Below, in pieces: positions 8,265-16,100 of a stretch of DNA of 17,087 nucleotides; the first letter of the stretch is position 1, and every line of letters begins with the position of its first letter. A model generated the notes under the pieces. That model was given only the letters and a program-made list of their open reading frames with translations, was not told where the DNA came from and ran no database searches. Position numbers and translations under genes: made by a program. The stretch comes from CAZSXS01 sp964611385 (GTDB lineage: Bacteria > Bacillota > Clostridia > Lachnospirales > CAYPQA01), in NCBI GenBank assembly GCA_964611385.1, contig CAZSXS010000080.1, positions 1-17,087 on the forward strand, written 5' to 3'.

Positions 8265-9344
8265 TTAAAAGGTATAAAGTGTACCGGTCTTAGCAGATTC
8301 ATAGATTCCTTCCAGGATTTGAGTAACCACAAAGGCTTGCTCTGGTTCTACTCTGATTTCTTCCTTGTCGGCAACGGCATTATAAAAATTCCTACACTCT
8401 ATGTCTTCGGGCTTGTTGCTCTTACCCTCATAGAATGCAACACCCCCTGAGCCCAGTTCTGGCTTGGTTTGACTCAGGCGGCCGAGGTCGTCAAAGTTGA
8501 ATCTTAAACCGTCCTTCATATCAGCGCCCGCCTTGGTTCCGCAAAGGGTAGTGATGGCTTCTCCCACTTCAAGGGTATTGAGCGCCCAGCTGGATTCCAG
8601 AATGATGGTTGCTCCATTTTCCATGGTGATAAAGCCGAAAGCAGAATCCTCTACCGTAAACTCATCTTTCTTCCATGGGCCCCAAGCATTGCCGCAGTCG
8701 GGGTTTTGTCCAAGTTTTTTATACACATTACCCATTACGCTCTTGGGCTTGTAGTTGTTCATGGTCCAAAGGGTCAGATCCAAGGCATGGGTTCCGATAT
8801 CAATCAAGGGACCTCCGCCTTGTTCTTCCTCATTTAAGAATACGCCCCAAGTGGGAACGGCGCGACGTCTTACGGCATGAGCCTTTGCAAAATAAATATC
8901 GCCCAAATCCCCTCTGTCACAAGCGGCTTTCAAATAGAGGCTGCCGGGCGTGCATCTGTTTTGATAACCGATTGTGAGGATTTTTTTGTTTTTCTTGGCG
9001 GCTTCAATCATTTCCTTTGCTTCGGCAGAAGTTTTTGCCATTGGTTTTTCACACATAACATGCTTACCGGCATTTAAGGCGGCAATGGTAATGGGCGCGT
9101 GGGACTTATTGGGGGTCAACACGTGAATGACATCGATCGTATCGTCCTCTAAGAGCTGCTTGTAATCGATATAGACCTTTGCTTTTTCCGTGCCATATTC
9201 CTTTGCGGCCTTCGTCGCTTTTTCTTCGATAATGTCACAGAAAGCAACCATTTCCGCTTCTTCTATCTTAGCAATCGCTGGCAAATGCTTGCCATTAGCG
9301 ATTCCACCGCAACCAATTATGCCAACCTTGAACTTTTTTGCCAT
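8265..9344 (-). CDS. Gfo/Idh/MocA-family oxidoreductase (operon gene 1)
   Basis: A 359-residue NAD(P)-dependent dehydrogenase. The Rossmann motif VGIIGCGGIANGKH is at 7-20, EKP at 99-101, YQNR at 127-130, and the canonical catalytic D182-x3-H186 is in GGGPLIDIGTHALDL. HAVRRRAVPTWGVF (156-169) and the WALNTLEVGEA segment resemble, from memory, dehydrogenases that oxidise C3 of glycosides (DgpA/LgdA-like). It is the first gene of the operon, with AAGGAGG 7 nt before ATG 9344. The likely first step is oxidation of a glycoside or anhydrosugar to its 3-keto form. Substrate assignment is inference; family assignment is firm. The two dehydrogenases in this operon are clearly different (Asp versus Asn in the catalytic motif), which fits different steps. 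Confidence 0.87.
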   Translation of the reverse strand: MAKKFKVGIIGCGGIANGKHLPAIAKIEEAEMVAFCDIIEEKATKAAKEYGTEKAKVYIDYKQLLEDDTIDVIHVLTPNKSHAPITIAALNAGKHVMCEKPMAKTSAEAKEMIEAAKKNKKILTIGYQNRCTPGSLYLKAACDRGDLGDIYFAKAHAVRRRAVPTWGVFLNEEEQGGGPLIDIGTHALDLTLWTMNNYKPKSVMGNVYKKLGQNPDCGNAWGPWKKDEFTVEDSAFGFITMENGATIILESSWALNTLEVGEAITTLCGTKAGADMKDGLRFNFDDLGRLSQTKPELGSGGVAFYEGKSNKPEDIECRNFYNAVADKEEIRVEPEQAFVVTQILEGIYESAKTGTLYTF

Positions 9345-9377
9345 CTTCCTTCCTCCTTGGGAAATTGATTTTATGAA

Positions 9378-9406
9378 AGTTTATCATACCAATTTCAGAA
9401 AAGCAA
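9378..9406 (-). promoter_or_regulatory. Weak candidate promoter for the sugar operon
   Basis: On the minus strand, TTGCTT (9401-9406) and TAAACT (9378-9383) are 17 bp apart, 34 bp before the ATG at 9344. A better -10 (TATACT, 9427-9432) lies farther upstream but has no good -35. No clear operator or catabolite-response site was found. Confidence 0.3.
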
Positions 9407-9464
9407 TATATGTTTGAGGTTAATAAAGTATATACCGTCCACAAATTGTCCTATTTAAGCTGAA

Positions 9465-9503
9465 AATGCCGAGTTTACTCAATAATGAAGTAAACTCGGC
9501 ATT
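9465..9503 (-). terminator. Intrinsic terminator after the WYL regulator genes
   Basis: A perfect 15-bp stem (9465-9479 with 9489-9503, core GCCGAGTTTACT) and a 9-nt loop, 12 bp past the stop at 9515. It ends in ATTTTC on the minus strand and ATTCTTTGTTT on the + strand. It separates the WYL pair from the sugar operon promoter. Confidence 0.8.
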
Positions 9504-9514
9504 CTTTGTTTCCA

Positions 9515-10516
9515 TTACAGGATATCAGCTCCTGCAAATTCAGAAGAATTTAATTTAAACTGCTTGTAGATGCGTTCCTTAATCTTATGTAGAAAATGCT
9601 CAGGGCTCAGAACCTTTACCACGGGGCCGAAACTCAAAATGCGTATCAAAAGCTCTGTTTCGTCTTGAGAATTATAAAAGATTCGGCAGATGAAAACATC
9701 GTTCTCTTCATCGTACTCGGTTTGCTTTTCCCAAGACGCAAATTGCAGCATACATCGCTCAAGTGCGTTACGCTCCTTTGAGATTTGCAAAACAATAGGC
9801 TCAGATGAAGAGCTGTCAAAATACCGCTCTGGCTGAAAATCAGAGGGTACCTTTTTATCCGAGATAGAAAGATCACGAATTCGAGACACGTTCAGCGTTA
9901 TGCTCTTATACCTTGAATCTTGAAGCAGAACACCGAGTAAGCGGAATTTGTCATCATGACTAGAGTAGCTGATCTTGTATGGAAACACCCTGTGCTTGGT
10001 AGCTGTGCGAGTGCTGGGCTCGTAGTTTATATCAAGAATCTTTCCGCTGTTGCAGGCTTGAAGTATGATTCTAAAATTGATTCTGTATTGCTCACTGTCA
10101 TATGGGTCGCCGTCGGAGGCTGCGTCGAAAACATGAAAATCTTCTTGAAGAAAAAGCTGCTCGACATCAGACAGCTCCGTATTCAGCTTGTTCACATCGT
10201 TTTCGGAAAGAAAGAGCCGTATACGCTTATCCGTCAACAGTGATTTCATCCAAGACTTTTCCAAAAGCGTCATTGGCCTTGTGGTCTTCGAACTGAGCTT
10301 TGAATAGAACTTGCCATCCTCCTTCTTGTCCAGTAGCTGCCATTCATTCGAGAAAAGCTTGGGCAGCATATGAAAGGCACTGTCATAAAACCCATCGGTA
10401 CAGACGAGTTTTTCGATCTCTTCCCTATGCATACCGACCTTGGATTGATTCAATATCCTTGCCACAACCGTATAATAACAGCCGTAAACCTCCGAAAATA
10501 ATAAATCAGATATCAT
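9515..10516 (-). CDS. WYL-domain transcriptional regulator, second of a pair
   Basis: A 333-residue protein with a WYL-regulator layout. There is an N-terminal winged-helix-like region (about 12-75, REEIEKL...GKFYSKL), a helical linker, a WYL domain at about 150-218 (HRVFPYKISY, KFRLLGVLL, ITLNVSRIRDL), and a C-terminal WCX-like part at about 236-318. WYL domains are ligand-sensing modules that bind nucleic acids or nucleotides in several characterised regulators. ATG 10516 follows AAGGA by about 7 nt and overlaps the end of the upstream WYL gene by 11 bp, so the two are co-translated and may form a heteromer. The WYL core is divergent, without the W-Y-L triplet itself. The pair is divergent from rtcB and probably regulates it. 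Confidence 0.8.
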   Translation of the reverse strand: MISDLLFSEVYGCYYTVVARILNQSKVGMHREEIEKLVCTDGFYDSAFHMLPKLFSNEWQLLDKKEDGKFYSKLSSKTTRPMTLLEKSWMKSLLTDKRIRLFLSENDVNKLNTELSDVEQLFLQEDFHVFDAASDGDPYDSEQYRINFRIILQACNSGKILDINYEPSTRTATKHRVFPYKISYSSHDDKFRLLGVLLQDSRYKSITLNVSRIRDLSISDKKVPSDFQPERYFDSSSSEPIVLQISKERNALERCMLQFASWEKQTEYDEENDVFICRIFYNSQDETELLIRILSFGPVVKVLSPEHFLHKIKERIYKQFKLNSSEFAGADIL

Positions 10517-11780
10517 ATAAATCCTTCATCCTTTTAATATCATTATAAAAACGGTTAATCACGGTGCTGTTTGTGCCTTCAAGCTGAATGATACGCCCCA
10601 TAAAAGTCTTTATCCAGGGCGAAATATCATTGAGGTCAAACAGTTCCTTGGTGTAGAGGAAAATATTTTTATCCAAATGCAAAAGCTCTCCGCCATGCCC
10701 CTCTCTTCGTATTCTTTCCATTATATAGCCCTCTTTCTTCTCATCAATAAAAAGCTTCATGCATACAAGCTGATTTCTGTTTCTCCCTCCGAAACATACC
10801 CCCCAGACTTTATCGATGTTCTTTTCAAGCTTTGACTTGTAAAGGGATACTTCATCGCAAACCTCCAACAACTTTAAGGACATGATATGGTCTAAGCGGT
10901 AACTGAAATACCGCCTGGTTTCTGTCCTATACACACAGACGTAACGCCGCCCTGTTGCTGTGCTAACAAAAATTTTCAAAGGTATGCCAAAAATGATTCC
11001 TAAGCGCTGTGTCTTTTCGCAGTAGTTCTCAAATTCAACAGCCCTGTTTTCCCTTATCGCAGTAAGCAGTTGTAATAGAATGCCGCTTTCCAAGGTATGA
11101 GCCACATAATAATGCTTAAACACAAAGGTATCATTTGCAGTCTGCTCCTGATCCATCATATGACTCCCGATTTCTCCAAAGGCTGCGGCTCCCTGAAAAA
11201 ACTTCACAGCTTCGATGAGGCCTGGAACCCTTTCCGACAAAGACTTGAAATATAAATCCGAAAGACGATAGAGAAGCATTTTGCCATCCTTCTTGGCCGT
11301 CAAAAGTCCTGCTTTCAGATACTCTGTACACTTCAAGCGCACAGTCTGCACATCAAACACCTGTTCACATTGCTCGGATACAGCGTTCGTGAGCTGCTCT
11401 ACAGACAGGGCCAAACCTTCTCTGAGAACATCCAGGATATAGAAGTGCAGCATAATATCATTGGCTGTAAAAGCCTTAGACTTCCAAGCGGCGTAAAGGG
11501 GGTTCACGCAAACTTTAGCGCAATCCATAGAGATGAAGGCTGTCTTGCCGGACTTCGTATACGACCACTTCATATACTCGCCTAAGTAACTTTCGATTCG
11601 TCGTTTTTCATTGTCGTATGTACGTGGTGATTTATGCTTGAAATCATTGCGCGACTTAAAGCCATAAATATAAAAATCGCGCATATACACCCTTATCTTA
11701 TCAAAATTTCTAATCAACTCATTAAATTCACTCAAACCATTCACCCACTTCGCAACTTTTTTTAAATGATAACTTTGCAA
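10506..11780 (-). CDS. WYL-domain transcriptional regulator, first of a pair
   Basis: A protein of up to 424 residues. It has a conserved clostridial N-terminal segment (FNELIRNFDKIR, then SPRTYDNEKRRIESYLGEYM at 51-70), a winged helix at about 115-172 (VEQLTNAVSEQ... to LLYRLSD), a WYL domain at about 235-305 with RRYVCVYR and YFSYRLDHI, and a C-terminal WCX domain at about 335-400. The start is uncertain. TTG 11780 gives the longest frame but has no ribosome binding site and lies near the predicted transcript start. TTG 11735 keeps the FNELIRNF segment. ATG 11684 has AAGG upstream but would cut into it. The gene is divergent from rtcB across a short region with an inverted repeat. I infer it senses RNA- or nucleotide-type ligands and controls rtcB and itself. 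Confidence 0.8.
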   Translation of the reverse strand: MQSYHLKKVAKWVNGLSEFNELIRNFDKIRVYMRDFYIYGFKSRNDFKHKSPRTYDNEKRRIESYLGEYMKWSYTKSGKTAFISMDCAKVCVNPLYAAWKSKAFTANDIMLHFYILDVLREGLALSVEQLTNAVSEQCEQVFDVQTVRLKCTEYLKAGLLTAKKDGKMLLYRLSDLYFKSLSERVPGLIEAVKFFQGAAAFGEIGSHMMDQEQTANDTFVFKHYYVAHTLESGILLQLLTAIRENRAVEFENYCEKTQRLGIIFGIPLKIFVSTATGRRYVCVYRTETRRYFSYRLDHIMSLKLLEVCDEVSLYKSKLEKNIDKVWGVCFGGRNRNQLVCMKLFIDEKKEGYIMERIRREGHGGELLHLDKNIFLYTKELFDLNDISPWIKTFMGRIIQLEGTNSTVINRFYNDIKRMKDLYDI

Positions 11781-11802
11781 ATCAATGCTAGTATCTTAGC
11801 AT
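11775..11802 (+). promoter_or_regulatory. Candidate rtcB promoter overlapping a WYL operator
   Basis: TTGCAA (11775-11780) and TAGCAT (11797-11802) with a 16-bp spacer form a plausible weak sigma-A promoter for rtcB. The spacer and -10 contain the perfect inverted repeat ATGCTA-N6-TAGCAT (11785-11802). On the other strand TAAGAT, a possible -10 for the WYL genes, overlaps the same repeat. A regulator bound here could control both directions. Confidence 0.45.
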
Positions 11803-11849
11803 AGCAAACAAACATAAACAATTTAAAATAAATGAAAGGATGTGATTAT

Positions 11850-13082
11850 ATGTTTGTTATTGCTAACGAAAAGACAAAAGTGCCGATTAAGATTTGGCTT
11901 GCTGATGAAAAGAGTTTGGAAGAAAGCTGCATGGAACAAGCGTATAATCTATCCCAGCTGCCGTTTTTGCATAAGTGGGTTGCCTTGATGCCGGACACGC
12001 ATACAGGCATGGGGATGCCCATCGGTGGTGTTATTGCCACAAACGGCGTGATCATTCCGAATGCGGTTGGCGTTGACATAGGCTGTGGTATGGCTTTTGT
12101 GAGCACAAACATCCCTGTTTCCGAAATCAAGGAGATTCAAACCGGAAATGGTCTGTTTATCACTGCGATGGTAGGCGACATCCTTCGTAACATTCCGCTT
12201 GGTTTCAAGCATCACAAAAATCCGCAAGTCTGTCATACGCTTGACACTGCATTTGAAGAACTCGACAAGTACGAGGAAAACGCTGAGCTTTTGGGACAGC
12301 TTGAGGCTGGATATTTCCAAGTCGGAACCTTAGGCGGAGGCAACCACTTTATAGAACTACAGCAAGATGATGGGGGTTATCTTGCAGTTATGATCCACTC
12401 AGGGAGCCGTAACTTTGGAAAACAGATTTGCGACGCGTTTCATTACATGGCCAGAACCTTAAACATCAAATGGCATAGTGCAATTCCACCCGAATACAGG
12501 CTTGCTTTTCTTCCTGTGGATTCAAAAGAAGGTATGCAGTACATAAATTGGATGAATCTTGCCTTAGACTTTGCGGCTGAAAACCGTCTTCGGATGATGC
12601 TGGTTGTAAAAGCCATTCTGGAGAAATGGATCGGCAAGTACACTGATTTAAGCATTGAATACGATATGGAAATCAACTGCCATCATAATTATGCGGCCTT
12701 AGAAAATCATTACAATGAAAACGTTTGGGTACACCGCAAGGGCGCAACAAGAGCAGAAGCCGGTGAGCTGGCTGTCATACCGGGTGCGATGGGATCTTAC
12801 AGCTATGTTGTGGAAGGGCTCGGAAACGAAATGAGCTTTAAAACCTCTTCCCATGGTGCGGGACGCAGATATTCAAGAAAAGGCGCAATGGCCGCCTTCA
12901 CCACAGAACAGGTTATGGTTGATTTAAACAAGCAGGGTGTCGTCTTAGGCAAGCATAATAAAAACGATGTTGCTGAGGAAAGCCGCTTTGCTTACAAGGA
13001 CATTGATGAAGTTATGGAAAATCAAAAGGATTTGGTTAAGCCTATAAAGAGACTAAAGACCATAGGTGTAATAAAAGGATAA
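11850..13082 (+). CDS. rtcB: RtcB-family RNA-splicing/repair ligase
   Basis: A 410-residue RtcB ligase, close to the 408 residues of E. coli RtcB. RtcB joins RNA 3'-phosphate or 2',3'-cyclic phosphate ends to 5'-OH ends using GTP and Mn2+, through a guanylated histidine. Counting from ATG 11850, the active site is complete: D76 and C79 in GVDIGCGM, N165/H166 in GGGNHF, H183 in IHSGSR, H279 in CHHN, and the guanylated His H335 in SSHGAGR. HRKGATRA at 295-302 is also present. I prefer ATG 11850 because AAAGGA lies 9 nt upstream; an in-frame ATG at 11832 would place that site inside the gene. It is the only + strand gene here, divergent from two WYL regulators and without an adjacent RtcA, archease or Y-RNA/Ro gene in view. 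Confidence 0.95.
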   Translation: MFVIANEKTKVPIKIWLADEKSLEESCMEQAYNLSQLPFLHKWVALMPDTHTGMGMPIGGVIATNGVIIPNAVGVDIGCGMAFVSTNIPVSEIKEIQTGNGLFITAMVGDILRNIPLGFKHHKNPQVCHTLDTAFEELDKYEENAELLGQLEAGYFQVGTLGGGNHFIELQQDDGGYLAVMIHSGSRNFGKQICDAFHYMARTLNIKWHSAIPPEYRLAFLPVDSKEGMQYINWMNLALDFAAENRLRMMLVVKAILEKWIGKYTDLSIEYDMEINCHHNYAALENHYNENVWVHRKGATRAEAGELAVIPGAMGSYSYVVEGLGNEMSFKTSSHGAGRRYSRKGAMAAFTTEQVMVDLNKQGVVLGKHNKNDVAEESRFAYKDIDEVMENQKDLVKPIKRLKTIGVIKG

Positions 13083-13086
13083 AAAC

Positions 13087-13130
13087 AGGGCTAAAGCACG
13101 CAACCATCTATGGTTTTGTACTTTAGCCCT
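13087..13130. terminator. Bidirectional terminator between rtcB and the SLH gene
   Basis: The stem AGGGCTAAAG (13087-13096) pairs perfectly with CTTTAGCCCT (13121-13130) and continues inward, with mismatches, through AACCA/TGGTT to a TCTA loop. On the minus strand it is followed by GTTTTTATCC, a good U tract for the convergent surface-protein gene. On the + strand the tail (TAATGTT) is weaker. The two genes are convergent and share it. Confidence 0.75.
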
Positions 13131-13154
13131 TAATGTTAAGTGATTAAGAAATAG

Positions 13155-16100
13155 TTATTCCTCTAGCCATGCTTCCTTATTATCTGAATTTCTTACATAA
13201 AGATGGTCATGAACGGCTTCCATGATTTCATAGAAAGCCCAAAAGTTTTTTGATAAGTCTGTGAAGCGATTGACTTCCGTTAAATGGTTGTTGATATACG
13301 CAACGTCCGCAAACCGCCTGAGCACAAAGTTTGTTAGCGATACAACCTCGGCTCGGGTTATATGCTTTTCGGGCTTAAAACTTCCGTCTGGATAGCCGTA
13401 TATCCAGCCTTTTTTGACAGCAAGGGAAATCTCCTTTGCTGCCCAGTGGTCAGCTGGAACATCTATAAATGTGCTTTCAGCTGTGCCGCTTAAGCCTTGG
13501 AAATTTGCAGCAAACACGGCAAATTCGGCTCGGGTTATAAAGTCATTCGGACGGAAGAATTCAGTGTCCGCTTTTATTACTCCCGATTGCTGCAAATATC
13601 CTACGGAATTTGCATACCACGAGCCTTGCTCAACGTCTGTGAAGGTTGAGGGATACTCTGTAAGCAAATTCGTTTTTTCTTCAGAAAGCCTTGCAAACAT
13701 TACAGCCGCCTCGGCTCTTGTCATGTTTGCCTGTGCCTTGAAGGTGATATCTGGATAGCCCACCATGTAGGCGTAATGTTGTTCTTCAAGCGGATTTGTA
13801 GGGTTTAATTTTTCTGGTGTTATAATTGGTGTAATTGGGTGAGCCGAATCTACATTGCCTGAGCCATTACCTGAACCTGTGTCGAAACCACTATCTGAAC
13901 CATTGTCTGAACCATTGTCTGAACCATTGTCTGAACCATTACCCGAACCATTATCTGAACCGTTACCTGGACCAGTCCCAGAATCAGGGGTGTCTGTGTC
14001 CGGAGTTGATGTTGGTTCGGGAGTTACTGTTTCGTCAATTTTATTCCATTTCGCCATTAAAACGAGGTGCTGATGAACTGTATCGTTTTCAAAAGCCCAC
14101 AGCCTTAGGCTTCCATTTATCCTTGCTTCCCAGCCTTCAAACCTGTGGTTTGGCTTCTGCGGGTCATTGGGTTTTATAACTTTAGCTCCTGCCCGAACGA
14201 ACTGGTTTGCATATTGGCTTGGCGGTTCGCCTGTTCCTCCATTCAAAATAAAGCTGACGATATAATCGCTTAACTGCCACTTTGCAGTCAATATTATATC
14301 CCCTGTAACCTTGTCTGTTTCAAAATCCCACCACTTGCCTGCGTTATCCCAGCCCATAAAGGTAAAGCCTTCTTTGTATGGGTCAGCGGGTTTTGTTACC
14401 TTTCCGTTCAAAATAATATTTTGGTCTGAATATTGAATCAGCGGGCTGGCACCAGTTCCACCGTTTAAGTCAAATTTTACATTATAAGTTTGCTCCGAAT
14501 ACACTATTGCAAAGGGGCTGAACCTTTCAACCTCAAAAGCAAGCGCATAGTCCAATTTGATCGGAAGCAGTGTTTTTGGGTCATACTTTGCTACGGACTC
14601 GACTCCCCTGTTTATATCCTCAAAGTGAAGCACCGTAAATCTATAATTTTTGTTCGTACCTTTCGGATAAGGACAAACAACAGTAACGGGCCTGTCCGGA
14701 TGGACGATAATGTTTCCGTCCTCTTGGTCAACTAGGTTTAAATATACCGTTTCAAATCTTGCTCCCTTGGCGGTTTCCATCTGTCGCACGGCATTTTCTA
14801 TACCCTTTTCGTTTGCTGCCAGTACGATATCGGACATCAAAACGATTGTTGTGTGAGACTGGCTTGGGTCAAGCTTTATTCCAGCAGAATTTACAAAATT
14901 TGTACCCATCGGTACAAAAACCGTAGGATAACTTGGTTTGTGATTCTTGTCCAGATTTCCTTCGATAAATGGCATGAATGTCGTCGGGCTTTCTGTGTTT
15001 TGCTGCCTAATTTCAAGCTTTGCGTCTTGATAAAAACGAAAGTCGTAAACATCATTGTTTTCATCAACAGCGGTTATATAATAAACATGTCCGGACTTGT
15101 CCTTGGATGTAAGCTCTATCTTATATAGGCCTACGTCCTCCGAAAAATACTCCTCTGATGGGTCATAGTGAACCTCATCTGTTTCTTGATTTATATAATT
15201 TGCCCTGAACGGTAGCTCATAAATAAAATACTCATGATCACCCGGAACATGCCGTTCTCCGTCCATATAGAAGGTAAAGTTGCTAAGCTCCTCCTCAGTC
15301 AGTATGCTGCCGTCCTCACGCTTAATCGAAAAATACGGACGTGGGAAGCTGTTTCCAGAGGCTGAGTTTCCTCCCTGATATGCAACCATGTCAAGAGGGT
15401 ATACGGTGAGATATTTTCTATTGTTGGAAGAACTTCTAATCATCGGAACCTTAAACTCAACTTGCTTTTTTATACCCGTATGAACCTGCTCACCGATAAA
15501 GTAATCTAACAGCGTTGTTTTATTCGTTGGATAGGCCTTGCCGTTTTCAACTCCGCTGTCGTTAGACTCAAAGGTTATATGATATGAAAGATGATACTTG
15601 TACCTGTTTTGTCCAAGGTATTCCGGCTGCATATCGGAGCTTAGCAGATTCCAAGTAATTGTTCGCTGCTTTGCATTATAAATCGCACCTGAGGATGTTA
15701 CATCAGTCGAAAAGCCGTCAAAGCTTATATAGTCTGCCAAAGGGTCGTTGATCATCCATAGCTTCGTTTTATGCACGATGTCCTGCTCAAGCTTATAAAA
15801 TAACTGTGCAAGCCCTGTTATATCATTAACCTCGTGGTACTGCCCGCTAGTTGCAACATTCAGCATTGTAAATACGCCTTCGTCATACTCAAGCTGATTT
15901 AAATTTGGATTTCTGAAAAAAACGGTGTAGACGTCTATATCATCAATCTCCTTGGCGATTATGCCTTCGGATATGGTTGGTATATAATGGTTACCCACAT
16001 AATAATGATTTACACTATAATCTGGGCTTGCTGTTCCACCATAAGAAAACTGGCTAAGTTTAAAGATCATATCCAAAACCGAATTGTTAGAGGTTGTGTG

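Noticed and set aside
6502..9344. C-glycoside deglycosylation operon (Dgp/Dfg type)
   Set aside because: The dehydrogenase and the larger TIM barrel resemble members of that system, but the small second subunit needed for the lyase is absent and a second dehydrogenase is present, so the Lgd-like four-step scheme fits better.
9384..9400. Catabolite-response (cre) element upstream of the sugar operon
   Set aside because: The closest match TGAAATTGGTATGA lacks the central CG and the terminal CA of the consensus.
11832..11849. Upstream ATG for rtcB giving six extra residues (MKGCDY)
   Set aside because: The likely ribosome binding site AAAGGA overlaps these codons, and the residue numbering from ATG 11850 matches E. 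coli RtcB closely.
13854..13973. CRISPR-like array
   Set aside because: The units are 12 bp, contiguous and in frame, without spacers; they are a protein linker repeat.
13835..14179. Plus-strand frames encoding Pro-Glu-Leu-Ser repeats opposite the surface-protein linker
   Set aside because: They are the reverse reading of the 12-bp GS(D/G)N repeats inside a well supported gene and have no ribosome binding site or family match.
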